DNA from: Nocardia sp.
GTDB lineage: Bacteria; Actinomycetota; Actinomycetes; Mycobacteriales; Mycobacteriaceae
Assembly: GCF_025465275.1 (NCBI RefSeq)
Contig: NZ_JAODNK010000153.1
Location: 124,001 to 188,000 of the forward strand
Reading direction: 5' to 3'
DNA length: 64,000 nt
The notes beneath the pieces are model-generated. The model saw only the letters and a program-made list of their open reading frames with translations. It was not told the origin of the DNA and did no database searches. A program made the position numbers and the translations under genes. Below, piece after piece: positions 17,980-27,280 of the stretch. Every line of letters begins with the position of its first letter. Within the stretch, counting starts at the first letter, position 1.

Positions 17980-18064
17980 CGTCGTCCCGGCGCGCTTTTA
18001 ACCGGGATCCACAGCGCCCCAATGAGGACCGGTGGATCCCGGCCAAAAGCATGCCGGGATGACG
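17980..18064. repeat. CCGGGATCC palindromic repeat, copy 1
   Basis: Two 33-base arms in inverted orientation (CGTCGTCCCGGCGCGCTTTT and following; complement ending AAAGCATGCCGGGATGACG) separated by about 19 bases. The same element occurs at 41962-42050. It lies between convergent genes. Confidence 0.75.
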
Positions 18065-18089
18065 GGGCGGCTAAGCCCTGACGGCGGGG

Positions 18090-21089
18090 TCAGTCGTTCG
18101 GCACCGCGATGTGCGGGTGCGCTTGGACGTGGGTGACGTCGCCTTCACGCCACCAGGCGACGGCGACCGTGGCTTCGACTGCGCCGGTGAGGCGGACTCG
18201 GAGTTCGTCGTGGATTACGAGTTCGCCTGTGCGCGTGGGGGAACCGAATTGCAGGCGGAGCAGGACACCGAGGGGTTCGGCGGTCCAGGTGGTGTGGCGG
18301 CCTTCGCCGAGGACTTCGGCGGTGACCGCTTGTGAGGCGAGGGGAAGGTCGAGGAGGGCTGCCAGTGAAGGGGCCGTGTCGATATCGCCGACGATCAGGC
18401 GGTCGGCGGGCAGGGCCGGGCCGAACCAGGGCTGGTCCAGGACCAGGGCGTCGGCGGCATCGATGACCACGCCGGTCAGGGCGCGGACCTTGTCGGGTGC
18501 ATCCAGGTCCGACACCTCCAGGACGCCGTCGGCGAGACCCTCGGCCAGACGGCGGTGCGTCTGTGAAATCGCCTCGGGGACAGGGATTCTCGTCGGATCG
18601 GCGAGTGCATCCATGAGCTCTTCGGCCAGCTCGGCGGACATGACCTCCGGATCGGCGAGCACGGCGCGCAGCACCCGCAGATCGTGGGTGCCGAAGCCGG
18701 GAATCACCGGGAGCAGACCGTCGAAGGTCGTATCGTCGGGATGCCGCATGCGGCCGAGCGCGATGCCGTCGATGTGCGCGTGCCGGCGCAGCCACCACGC
18801 GGTGTAGCCGTCACGGTCGCCGAGCAGCGGGCGGGTGTTCTCGTCGGACAGCAAGAGCTGCAAGGCTTCCGGCCATTTGTCGTCGTCCACCAGATCCAGG
18901 TCGCGGACGGCGCACAGCTCGCGCGGATCGTCGGCGAGACGGTCCCACCAGGATTCCTCGTCATCGAGGTGATGGTCCGGGCCCGTCGGATCCGACTCGG
19001 TAACCACGGTGAAACTCCAGCCGACACCGATGGCGCGCAAGGCTTCCGGGCCGTACTGCTGGAGCGTCTCCGCGGCGACGGTGCCGAGCGGGGACTCCCC
19101 GTCCAATATCCGGCCCAGCGGTGCGTCCGGGAGCAACAGCTCGTCGGCGGGCTGCAATTCACCCGTGCTGTCCGGCAATTCGAGCGATCCGAGCCAGGAC
19201 GGCAGCGCGCCGGGCACGGACACCGCATGCGCCGCCAGCCCCAGTACCGCCTCGACGGTATCGGGATCGCTCGGGTCGTCCTCCAGCTGCGCCTGCAGCG
19301 CAGGATCGTTCAGCAGGTCCTCGGGCGTGGCAGCGCGCGCTCCCAGCCGCCCCAACAGCTCGTGTGCGGCCTCCGGATGCGCCAGCCGCGCCCAGTGCAC
19401 CGGAATCGGCGATTGCAGCTGATCGTCCAGCACCACCGTGCGCGGACCGGTCACCACCCGGCCATCCGCCAGCGGCACCGCGAGAGCGCCGAGCTCCTCC
19501 ACCGACAGTGGATCGAGGACGAACGGCTCCAAGGCGTCGTACAGCGAATACCACCACTGCGGTGCGCGTTCCAGGCTGCTCGACAACTCCGCTATCCGGG
19601 CCAGCCCGAGCCGATGCACATCCAGCGCCGCCAGGGCATCGGAACCCGCGCGCCCGGACAATTCCGGAATCACCAGCGGTCCCACGATTTCGGTGAGCAG
19701 TGCCGCCAATTCCGTTGTGACGCCGGTGAACACACTCACCCGACTGGGCCGCTCGATCGAGAAAGCGGTCCGCACCGCCGATCCGGCCCCGTTACGCGCC
19801 GCACCGAACAGCAGGTCGTCGTCGAGCAGATCGTCCGAATCACTCGGGCGACCGGCATCGAGTGCGGATGCGGCGGCACTGTCGGGCTCGTGCGCGGGGT
19901 CCGATGCGAGGGCCAGATCGGCGGCGAGGACGGGGTCGGTGGCCGACGCGTGGTCCGAGGTGCTCAGGACCGGGAGCCAGGGGTGTTCGCGGAGTTCTGC
20001 GACCAGGGCCTCGCGCAGCAGGCTGTCGGCCTCGCTGCGGGCGAAGGCCGGGGCGGGCACCAGCACCAGGCGATCGATCGGCGGCAGGGCGCGGGCGAAA
20101 TCCGCGTAGCCGGCGGCCAAGTCGGTGATCCTGGCGCCGGGCAGCAGGCGCCGGCGGTCCGGCTGCATGGGAATATCTGCGATGAGCAGCGCCGGCAGCG
20201 ACAGCTCCTCGTCCGAACGGGTGGGTGCGCGCAGCACATCCGGTGTCGTCACGACCGGGCGGCCGCTGCGCAGCGGCAGCAGCCAGCGCGCGTGCGCGGT
20301 CCGGTACTGCCACCAGCGGCGATCCTCGCCCTCGGGCCCGGTGACGCGCACTTCCTGAATACCGTTTTCGAGTTCGGTTACGGTACTCGCGATTTCATCG
20401 TCGCCGACTCGAATGTGTTGCAGTGCAGGCAATTCCAGCAGAAGATCCACCGCTTCTGCGCGCATGGCCGTGAGCAGTCCGACGGTGTCGATATCCTCGC
20501 GCAGCGTGAGGACGACTTCGCTGTCGAATTCGGCGGCCGGTCGCTCATCGGACGGCCACGCCAGCCGCAGTGCGGGCGGCGCGAATCCACCTTCGACATC
20601 GGGGATATCGATCCCCTCCGTCCCGAGCAGCGCATGCGTATCGGCCCGCGAGAACCGCACCGACCCACTGCGGGAACGGAATTCGATGTCATCCGACACC
20701 GCCAGCACCGCCGTGAACCCCACGCCGAACCGCCCCACGGCGGCGTCGGCGCTACCCTTCGCGGAGGCACGCAGCGCCGTCAGCGCATGTACGCCCGAAA
20801 CATCAAGCTCCACACCGGTATTCGCGACATGCAGCGCGCGGCCCTCCAGCCACACCGCAACCCGCCCGGCCACGCCGGCTTTGGCCGCGGCATCCGCCGC
20901 ATTCTGCGCCAGCTCAGTCAGCAGCCGATCGCGATACCCCGCCCGCACCAGATCCGCCTCGGTGGCCGCATCCTCACGCAACCGGGTCGGCGACCCCCGC
21001 CACGCCGCGACCACCCCCGCCCGCAGCGCCGCAGTATCGAACGGATCCCCCACTCCCAGACCGCCGTTCAACCTACGCACCCCTTCCAC
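18090..21089 (-). CDS. Sacsin N-terminal (GHKL) ATPase-domain protein
   Basis: A 999-residue cytosolic protein. The N-terminal third is a GHKL/HSP90-type ATP-binding module of the sacsin class: LLTELAQNAADAAAKAG (N box, about residue 57), VANTGVELDVSGVHALTALRASAKG (G1 box) and VGRFGVGFTAVLAVSDD (G2 box). The rest is long, acidic and poorly conserved. Sacsin-type modules are found in chaperone-like and some defence-related proteins, but no partner gene is apparent here. The start is a GTG at 21089. It is followed at some distance by a palindromic repeat and faces the TetR gene. Confidence 0.8.
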   Translation of the reverse strand: MEGVRRLNGGLGVGDPFDTAALRAGVVAAWRGSPTRLREDAATEADLVRAGYRDRLLTELAQNAADAAAKAGVAGRVAVWLEGRALHVANTGVELDVSGVHALTALRASAKGSADAAVGRFGVGFTAVLAVSDDIEFRSRSGSVRFSRADTHALLGTEGIDIPDVEGGFAPPALRLAWPSDERPAAEFDSEVVLTLREDIDTVGLLTAMRAEAVDLLLELPALQHIRVGDDEIASTVTELENGIQEVRVTGPEGEDRRWWQYRTAHARWLLPLRSGRPVVTTPDVLRAPTRSDEELSLPALLIADIPMQPDRRRLLPGARITDLAAGYADFARALPPIDRLVLVPAPAFARSEADSLLREALVAELREHPWLPVLSTSDHASATDPVLAADLALASDPAHEPDSAAASALDAGRPSDSDDLLDDDLLFGAARNGAGSAVRTAFSIERPSRVSVFTGVTTELAALLTEIVGPLVIPELSGRAGSDALAALDVHRLGLARIAELSSSLERAPQWWYSLYDALEPFVLDPLSVEELGALAVPLADGRVVTGPRTVVLDDQLQSPIPVHWARLAHPEAAHELLGRLGARAATPEDLLNDPALQAQLEDDPSDPDTVEAVLGLAAHAVSVPGALPSWLGSLELPDSTGELQPADELLLPDAPLGRILDGESPLGTVAAETLQQYGPEALRAIGVGWSFTVVTESDPTGPDHHLDDEESWWDRLADDPRELCAVRDLDLVDDDKWPEALQLLLSDENTRPLLGDRDGYTAWWLRRHAHIDGIALGRMRHPDDTTFDGLLPVIPGFGTHDLRVLRAVLADPEVMSAELAEELMDALADPTRIPVPEAISQTHRRLAEGLADGVLEVSDLDAPDKVRALTGVVIDAADALVLDQPWFGPALPADRLIVGDIDTAPSLAALLDLPLASQAVTAEVLGEGRHTTWTAEPLGVLLRLQFGSPTRTGELVIHDELRVRLTGAVEATVAVAWWREGDVTHVQAHPHIAVPND

Positions 21090-21341
21090 TCGTCAACACC
21101 GGCACGGCGTGCATCGCCGTCCGTATACCCGCACGCGAACAGCACACAATAGGCGCGTTACCGAAAAATTTCCCACACCGGCCACCGCGCCTGGACTCGG
21201 AACACCGCGCGCCCGAGGGCTTTTCGAGCCTTCGGAGCACGACGAGCAGCGGCTCGGCGCATGGTCGCACGGCAGTCTCCGGGTGGGCGGGCAGGCCCGC
21301 CCCGATCATGACGGCCGCGTCCGAGGTCTCGGCCGCGAAGC

Positions 21342-22730
21342 TCAGCGGGACTCCGGCGCTCCGGGGTCGCCCGGCTGTGCCGCACCGGTTTCGGAGTCGA
21401 CGCGGACAGCGGTGACGCCCCAGGCGTCGTCCTCCATCGCGTCGGGGTCGGTCACATCGAAGAGGGTGAAGGGGCCGCTGTCGGCCGGGGCGGCCGGAAC
21501 ATCGGATTCCACGGTTGCCGCAGCGGCTTGCGTGGCATTCACATCGCCCAGCACGGACACCGAGTCGGCGATGACATCCTCATCGGCAGCAGCCGTGTCC
21601 GCAAGATCGGCCGCGACCACAGCAGTCTCGGCGTCGACCGGAATATCCTCGGCGACAGCATCATTCAACGCAGTCCCCGTGCCGGCGGGCGTAGCGCTCG
21701 CATCGACCGCGGGCGTTATGCTCACCTCGGCGGCGTACTCGGCGTTCGCATCGGTCCCGGGCGGAATACTCACCGCGGTCGCGGGCTCGATACTCACCTC
21801 GGACACGGGCTCACCGTTGGGGTCGACCGTGGTTTCTTCGTTCACATCAGTCACGAACTCGACTTCCGCATCAGCCACGAGCTCGACAGGTGCGTCGACC
21901 GTGGACATTTCAGTGCTCTCGGCTGCGGATTCGGCTGCGCGGGAGGCAGTTTCGAGAGCCGCGAGCTGCTCCCGAGTACGGAATTCCGATTCGGGGACGA
22001 TATCGAAGGCGGCGTCGTCATAGGCCTCGAAGGCCGGGGATCCGGCGCCGGTGGGGAGTTCGGTGTCCGAATGTGCGCCGCAACCGTATTCGCGGTGCAC
22101 CACATGGCCGTCCGCACCCATGGCATTGGCGCAGACGCCGAATCCGGCGCGCAGGGCGCCGGCCAGCGGTACGAAGAATCCACAGACGCCACAGCTCGCG
22201 GGTGCCGCACGGGCCATATCGGTGTCGGGACCGAATTCGGAGAACCAGCGGTCGGCGGCGTCCTCGCGGCCTTCGCGGCTCAGCACCCGGCTGCGGCCGA
22301 GACCCAGTTCGAGCGCGACCTCGTCGACGACCGGGTCGCCGGTGACAAGATAGCCGGGCACCAGGCGCGGATCGTCCTGCAGTGGGGCCAGCAGGTCGCC
22401 GGGTCCCAGATCGCCGGGGCGGATGCGCTGGTCCCACGGCAGGAAGTCCGGCGCGACCAGCGCGTCCGGGCCGGGTAGCAGCGCCGATTCGCTCACCGTG
22501 ACTCGAGTGGCCCCAGGCGCGGCGGCCACGACCACCGCCCACTGCCAGCCCCGATAGCCCGGCAGGGTGGCCTCGAAGTGATGGGTGGCCGCCGAATCGT
22601 CCTCGGTGGTCACGCCCAGATGCATGCCGACGCCGAACGGCTCCAACTCCAAGAGCGCACGGCGAGCCAGGTCGACCGCCTCCGCCAGGATCGGCCGTAC
22701 AACGGACTCCGAAACTCCAACCGCGCTCAC
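21342..22730 (-). CDS. DUF3027 protein
   Basis: A 462-residue cytosolic protein. Residues 1-250 are the conserved DUF3027 part (GWQWAVVVAAAPGATRVTVSES, FLPWDQRIRPGDLGPGDLL, CGVCGFFVPLAGALRAGFGVCANAMGADGHVV), including a CxxC that may bind metal. The C-terminal 200 residues are a low-complexity Ala/Thr/Glu/Val region with repeated VDAN/VSIxPA units. The function is unknown; the M. tuberculosis counterpart is probably Rv0877. The GTG start is only 17 bases from the divergent ATG of the next gene, so the two promoters overlap. Confidence 0.8.
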   Translation of the reverse strand: MSAVGVSESVVRPILAEAVDLARRALLELEPFGVGMHLGVTTEDDSAATHHFEATLPGYRGWQWAVVVAAAPGATRVTVSESALLPGPDALVAPDFLPWDQRIRPGDLGPGDLLAPLQDDPRLVPGYLVTGDPVVDEVALELGLGRSRVLSREGREDAADRWFSEFGPDTDMARAAPASCGVCGFFVPLAGALRAGFGVCANAMGADGHVVHREYGCGAHSDTELPTGAGSPAFEAYDDAAFDIVPESEFRTREQLAALETASRAAESAAESTEMSTVDAPVELVADAEVEFVTDVNEETTVDPNGEPVSEVSIEPATAVSIPPGTDANAEYAAEVSITPAVDASATPAGTGTALNDAVAEDIPVDAETAVVAADLADTAAADEDVIADSVSVLGDVNATQAAAATVESDVPAAPADSGPFTLFDVTDPDAMEDDAWGVTAVRVDSETGAAQPGDPGAPESR

Positions 22731-22734
22731 GCCC

Positions 22735-22740
22735 TACATT
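22735..22740 (+). promoter_or_regulatory. -10 box of leaderless promoter in a 17-bp divergent gap
   Basis: TACATT is seven bases before ATG 22748. On the opposite strand CAAAAT lies seven bases before GTG 22730. Both genes would be leaderless with overlapping -10 elements. Confidence 0.55.
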
Positions 22741-22747
22741 TTGCCGT

Positions 22748-23542
22748 ATGGAGCGCAAACGCCGTGCACCGGTAGCGGCCGTCCCCCTTGTTCTGGCCAC
22801 CGCCGTGTGCCTGGCCGTCGTTATGGCCGCCTGCAGCAGCCCGGACGACACGCCGCAACTGCGTGTCGAAGTCGTCGCCATGCGCGCACACGACACCGCG
22901 GCCTTCACCGAGGGCCTGGAGGTGGACGGCGACACGCTCTACGAGAGCACCGGACTTTCCGGACAGTCCTTCGTCCGCGCGAGCAAGCTGTCCGACGGCA
23001 CCGAGCCGGCCCGCGCCGACCTGCCGGCCCCCCTGTTCGGCGAGGGCATCACCCGCGCCGGAAACGTGCTCTGGCAGATCACCTATCAGGACCACATCGC
23101 CATCGCCCGCGATCCGGAAACCCTTACCGAGCTGCGCCGCACCGGTTTCGACGGCGAGGGCTGGGGCCTGTGCACCCGGGACAACCGAATTCTCATGAGC
23201 AATGGTTCGAGCACCCTCACCTTCCGCGACCCGCACACCTTCGCTCCCACCGGAACGATCAGCCTCACCAGCCGTACCGGCACCCGCCTCAACGAACTCG
23301 ACTGCGCCCCCGACGGTTCCGTCTACGCGAACGCCTGGCCGACCGACACCATCCTGCACATCAATCCCGAAACCGGCGCTGTACTGGGCGTTATCGACGC
23401 CTCCGGCCTCCTCCCGAAGGGTTCCCGCACCCCCGACACCGACGTCCTGAACGGCATCGCCCACCTCCCCGGTACCGACCACTTCCTCCTCACCGGCAAG
23501 AAATGGCCGTACACCTTCGAGGTCCGCTTCGTCCCCGCCTGA
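22748..23542 (+). CDS. Glutaminyl-peptide cyclotransferase-like lipoprotein
   Basis: A 264-residue exported protein. A signal peptide with lipobox ending VMAACSS (about residue 30) is followed by a beta-propeller of the plant/bacterial glutaminyl cyclase type (Glu_cyclase_2): HDTAAFTEGLEVDGDTLYESTGLSGQS, EGWGLC, LNELDCAPDGSVYANAW and VLNGIAHLPGTDHFLLTGKKWP. The family converts N-terminal Gln of secreted proteins to pyroglutamate. It is likely anchored on the outer face of the membrane. The gene is leaderless and divergent from DUF3027. Confidence 0.85.
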   Translation: MERKRRAPVAAVPLVLATAVCLAVVMAACSSPDDTPQLRVEVVAMRAHDTAAFTEGLEVDGDTLYESTGLSGQSFVRASKLSDGTEPARADLPAPLFGEGITRAGNVLWQITYQDHIAIARDPETLTELRRTGFDGEGWGLCTRDNRILMSNGSSTLTFRDPHTFAPTGTISLTSRTGTRLNELDCAPDGSVYANAWPTDTILHINPETGAVLGVIDASGLLPKGSRTPDTDVLNGIAHLPGTDHFLLTGKKWPYTFEVRFVPA

Positions 23543-23745
23543 CGCCGCAGCGCACCGGCACGCCCACTGCCGCACACAAGCTGTCACGCCGCGCACCGAA
23601 TAGCAGCAAATTCCATGCGCGGTGTGCGAAATCCTGCGCGGGAACGGCCCGATGGCGGGAATTGGGGGCGGTGTGGGACGCAATGTGGCGGCGCACACCT
23701 GCGGTAGTGGAGCCGCCGGTCTTCGACACTGCAAGAATTGGGGGC

Positions 23746-25800
23746 GTGACGACTCCACGAGACTCAGGCGCCGACTCCGGTCGGTGGTGGGACGAGGAGT
23801 CTCCGCTCATCGAACGGCATCCGGGATTCGACCGGTACCCGCCCGCAAATACCCCGGCGCGAGGGTCGCGCACCAACGAGCCGGAGGTGCCGGAGTTCCT
23901 GGCCGGGCACAAGCCGGCGCATCCGGCGGACCCACCGCACGCTTCCGACGAGCAAGCTCCCCGCAGCACTTCGCGCTGGTCGCGGCGACGCCGGTCGGAG
24001 CCGACACCGTCGGACCGGCCGGAGGCTCCGTCCACTCGGCCGGTCGCCTCGGACCACACCTCCGGGCCGCAGGCAGCACCGACCACCGAATTCCGGGGCA
24101 CACCGCCGCCGGGAGCGCGGCCGAGCGGTACGCGTCCGGCCCCGCCGACGGCTCGGTACGAGGCACAGCCGCCCGCCCGGCATGACACACCGCCGCCGAC
24201 TCCGCATGAGGAGCTCGAGGGGCGTGCGGGGCAGGCACGGCGGCAGGAGCCGGAGCGCGGTCCTGCCGGTCGACCGGAACAGCCGCATCCGGGCAATCCG
24301 GAAACGACGCGCCCGCTGACACATTCGCATGACCTGGGGGCTGAGCAGGATGATGCGCCCGATCCAGGACTGCACAAACCACCGAAGAAGCTGACCGTCA
24401 CTCGGGTGGCGGCGCGGCGCAGCCGGGAGCTCACCGAGCGCGGTTTCGCGACCTTCCAGCGTGCGGCCAAGGCCGATGGCGCGGAGGAATCCGGGCTGAC
24501 CGCACTGGTTTACGCCACCATGGCCAATTTCGCGACGGATGCCGCGGTAGGGGTGGCATTGGCGAACACCCTGTTCTTCGCCAGTGCCACCGCGGAATCC
24601 AAGACCAAGGTCGCGCTGTACCTGTTGATCACCATTGCCCCGTTTGCGGTGATCGCACCGTTGATCGGTCCGGCACTGGATCGATTGCAGCGAGGTCGTC
24701 GACTGACACTGGCCGGGTCGTTCGCCGCGCGTGTGCTGGTGGCAATCCTGTTGATTTTCAATGTGAACAACTGGGCGCTGTATCCACTCGCGTTGTGCAT
24801 GATGATTCTCAGCAAGTCGTTCTCGGTATTGAAGAGCGCGGTAACGCCGCGCGTGCTGCCGGCGGGAATCGACCTGGTGCGCACCAATTCCCGTCTCACC
24901 GTATTCGGCCTGGTGGGTGGCACGATGGGCGCGGGCGGCATCGCGGCACTCATTGCCCTGGTGGCCCATTCGGCCGGAGCGCTGGCCTTTGCCGCGGTGC
25001 TGGCGGGCGTGGGTTGCTATCTGAGCCTGAAGATCCCGTCATGGGTCGAGGTCACCGAGGGCGAAGTACCAGCAACCCTGACATACCACGGCGACGATTC
25101 ACACACCGAGGTGCTGGGCGCGAATCAAACCACCGAGGTGCAGCCGAGTCGGCGCCGCCAGCCACTGGGCCGAGCCGTGGTCACGGGACTGTGGGGCAAT
25201 AGCACCGTCCGCCTCCTGACCGGATTCTTGTTCTTCTACGTGCCTTTCGTCGCCAAGTCCACCGAGCACGAGCCAGCAAAACTGGCCGCAATGCTCGGCG
25301 TGTTCGGCGCGTCCGCGGCCATCGGCAACTTCGCAGGCAATGCGACCGGTGCGCGCATGAAGCTGGGCCGCCCGACCCAGCTCGTCCTCATCTGCACCAT
25401 CGCCTGCGTCGCGGCGGGTGTGATCGCGGCATACCTGGACAGCCTGATGGGCGCGGCCATCGCGACCCTGGTTGCCTCGGGCGCAAGCGCATTGGCGAAG
25501 GTGTCGCTGGATGCCTCCATCCAGGACGACCTCCCCGCCGAATCCATCGCCTCCGGTTTCGGCCGCTCGGAAACGGTATTGCAGTTGTCCTGGGTGATCG
25601 GCGGCTCGATGGGCGTGCTGCTGCCGACCGACTGGTGGATCGGTTTCGCTGCGGTCACGGCGGTGATGGCGCTGGGACTGACCCAAACAGTGGTCAGCTA
25701 CCGTGGTCATTCGCTGCTGCCCGGTTTGGGCGGCAACCGACCGCAACACGCGCAGCAGGAGATTCCCGGTGCTCACGGCACCGCGGAGCCCACTCGGTGA
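23746..25800 (+). CDS. MFS transporter with long N-terminal extension (Rv0876c-like)
   Basis: A 684-residue protein. Residues 1-225 are a hydrophilic, Pro/Arg/Glu-rich disordered region; the membrane part follows with about 12 segments starting at GLTALVYATMANFATDAAVG. The loop GPALDRLQRGRRLTL is the MFS signature between helices 2 and 3. It matches the Rv0876c group, whose substrate is unknown. GTG 23746 is chosen since homologues begin near VTTPRD; the frame remains open upstream through the cyclase gene, which is not credible as coding. It is followed by the DUF2771 gene 16 bases later, likely one operon. Confidence 0.8.
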   Translation: MTTPRDSGADSGRWWDEESPLIERHPGFDRYPPANTPARGSRTNEPEVPEFLAGHKPAHPADPPHASDEQAPRSTSRWSRRRRSEPTPSDRPEAPSTRPVASDHTSGPQAAPTTEFRGTPPPGARPSGTRPAPPTARYEAQPPARHDTPPPTPHEELEGRAGQARRQEPERGPAGRPEQPHPGNPETTRPLTHSHDLGAEQDDAPDPGLHKPPKKLTVTRVAARRSRELTERGFATFQRAAKADGAEESGLTALVYATMANFATDAAVGVALANTLFFASATAESKTKVALYLLITIAPFAVIAPLIGPALDRLQRGRRLTLAGSFAARVLVAILLIFNVNNWALYPLALCMMILSKSFSVLKSAVTPRVLPAGIDLVRTNSRLTVFGLVGGTMGAGGIAALIALVAHSAGALAFAAVLAGVGCYLSLKIPSWVEVTEGEVPATLTYHGDDSHTEVLGANQTTEVQPSRRRQPLGRAVVTGLWGNSTVRLLTGFLFFYVPFVAKSTEHEPAKLAAMLGVFGASAAIGNFAGNATGARMKLGRPTQLVLICTIACVAAGVIAAYLDSLMGAAIATLVASGASALAKVSLDASIQDDLPAESIASGFGRSETVLQLSWVIGGSMGVLLPTDWWIGFAAVTAVMALGLTQTVVSYRGHSLLPGLGGNRPQHAQQEIPGAHGTAEPTR

Positions 25801-25816
25801 GGACAGGAACCCAACG

Positions 25817-26350
25817 GTGAGCAAACCCAACACCCGCACGATCGTCGCTCTCGCGGCAGCGGCCCTGCTCGTGGTGGCCGTGGCCTACGTGGCCGTCATC
25901 GTGGTGCTGGCGCGCCATGCGGACAAGCCGCAGCCGCAGATCACCGCGTATGCGCACGGTAAGTCGGTGAGCGTGACGCCGTACCTGTACTGCGACGTCC
26001 ATATCGAGGACAACAAGCTCGATCTGCGCAATTGCGATGACAGCCAGCACATTGCCGAACTGACCGTCCCCGCCGGCTATCCGCTGCAACTGTCGCTGCC
26101 CAAGGAGATCGCGGACGCGCCGTGGCAGATGGTGCTGGTGTATCAGCTGCCCGACGGACAGGGCGCCCAGCGGCTGGCCACGCACCGCGATTTCCCGCAG
26201 GATGCCCGCGCCATCACCGTGCCGACACCGACGGACCCGCATCTGCAATTGACGGGTATCGAACTGCAGCTGCCCATTCCGGCCCGGGACGAGAACGGCC
26301 AGGAGGGCTACGTCACCTCGGCACGCTGGGCCATCCACACGGCCGCCTGA
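25817..26350 (+). CDS. DUF2771 membrane-anchored protein
   Basis: A 177-residue protein with one N-terminal membrane anchor (about residues 9-32) and an extracytoplasmic domain that contains two cysteines spaced to form a disulfide (YCDVHIEDNKLDLRNCDD). It matches DUF2771, the neighbour of the Rv0876c transporter in mycobacteria (Rv0875c). The pairing is conserved, so a joint role at the cell envelope is likely but undefined. The GTG start is 16 bases after the transporter stop. Confidence 0.8.
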   Translation: MSKPNTRTIVALAAAALLVVAVAYVAVIVVLARHADKPQPQITAYAHGKSVSVTPYLYCDVHIEDNKLDLRNCDDSQHIAELTVPAGYPLQLSLPKEIADAPWQMVLVYQLPDGQGAQRLATHRDFPQDARAITVPTPTDPHLQLTGIELQLPIPARDENGQEGYVTSARWAIHTAA

Positions 26351-26384
26351 AAACCGGTGCGGCCCACACACTTCTGAAATACAG

Positions 26385-26418
26385 CGGGCCCCGATGAGCA
26401 TCAGCTCATCGGGGCCCG
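26385..26418. terminator. Bidirectional terminator between DUF2771 and cold-shock genes
   Basis: A 15-bp perfect stem (CGGGCCCCGATGAGC and complement) with a four-base loop; on the + strand GTTGGCTTTT follows. It lies between convergent genes. Confidence 0.85.
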
Positions 26419-26438
26419 TTGGCTTTTCGGTCTTCGGC

Positions 26439-26867
26439 CTAGTGGTCGAGCTCCCGCGCCACGCCGCGCACCACCTCGGCGATGCGCTGGGCGAGCTTGC
26501 GGTCCGGATACCGGCCCACCCGCAGATCGGGCTGCACCTTGGTGTCGAGGAGCGTGATCATGTCCTCGATGAGGCCGTGCAGCTCGTCGGTGGTCTTGCG
26601 GTTGATCGGGGCGTCACCGCGTCCGCGACGCTCGCCGCGCTCACGCTCGGGCGCACGGACAGTGGGGGTTTCGAGCAGCTTGAGGCTCAGCGCCTGGGGA
26701 CCGCGACGACCCGCCGCCATCCCGAATTCGACCCGCTGCCCGGGCTTGAGCACTTCGACGCCCTCGGGCAGCGCCGACGATCGAACATAGACATCCTCAC
26801 CCTCATCCTGGGAAAGGAAACCGAAGCCCTTTTCGACGTCGTACCACTTCACCTTGCCGGTCGGCAC
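26439..26867 (-). CDS. cspB: Cold-shock domain protein (CspB-like)
   Basis: A 142-residue protein. Residues 1-65 are a cold-shock domain with RNP motifs GKVKWYDVEKGFGFLS and DVYVRSSAL. The C-terminal half is a basic/acidic tail predicted as helix, as in Rv0871. It binds single-stranded nucleic acid and probably acts as an RNA chaperone. GTG 26867 is favoured because AGGTGAG lies five bases upstream and homologues begin MPTGKVKWYD; GTG 26876 is an alternative. Confidence 0.85.
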   Translation of the reverse strand: MPTGKVKWYDVEKGFGFLSQDEGEDVYVRSSALPEGVEVLKPGQRVEFGMAAGRRGPQALSLKLLETPTVRAPERERGERRGRGDAPINRKTTDELHGLIEDMITLLDTKVQPDLRVGRYPDRKLAQRIAEVVRGVARELDH

Positions 26868-27037
26868 TGCGCTCACCTGTTCGTTATTCGATGCCCGGGC
26901 ACGCCGGGCACAGTCTTGATCGACGGACCGATCGTCCGCAACCTGTCGGATTTGCGAAAGAACGCGCCCCACAGCTGTGGCAGGACGCGATGGTCTTCGA
27001 GTCTACCCCGGTGTGAATAGCCCGAGCACCTCAGTTT

Positions 27038-27043
27038 TACGGT
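27038..27043 (+). promoter_or_regulatory. -10 box of a leaderless promoter
   Basis: TACGGT is six bases before GTG 27050 with no ribosome-binding site between. Confidence 0.45.
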
Positions 27044-27049
27044 CTTCAA

Positions 27050-27280
27050 GTGTCCGACACTTCCTCGAAGCAGGCTCCGCGCAGGTCCGGAAGCTGGCTG
27101 CTGTATTTCGCCATGGCTTTGTTCGCGGTGGGATTGCTAGCCATCGTGGCAATCTTCGGCGTCGGCCTGCTGTCCGATTCCAAGCCGGGACTGTGGCTGT
27201 ATGTACTCGCCATGGCAGCGCCCCTCGGTTTCCTACTGGCGATCGTGTTCGCCCTGTGGTCCGGCCGCCGCGCGCGCTGA
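27050..27280 (+). CDS. Small two-helix membrane protein
   Basis: A 76-residue protein: a Ser/Lys/Arg-rich tail, two membrane helices (about residues 17-40 and 47-69) and an Arg-rich C-terminus. No domain family is recognised with certainty. It diverges from the cold-shock gene and, by position, may correspond to the Rv0870c type of membrane protein. Confidence 0.6.
   Translation: MSDTSSKQAPRRSGSWLLYFAMALFAVGLLAIVAIFGVGLLSDSKPGLWLYVLAMAAPLGFLLAIVFALWSGRRAR

Noticed and set aside
18684..21152. Long open frame antisense to the sacsin-type gene
   Set aside because: Product is Arg/Gln/His-rich without any domain; such frames arise opposite GC-rich genes. The minus-strand gene has clear ATPase motifs.
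22585..23745. Upstream extension of the MFS frame through the glutaminyl cyclase gene
   Set aside because: It overlaps a gene with signal peptide and conserved motifs and has no similarity of its own; the transporter most likely starts at 23746.
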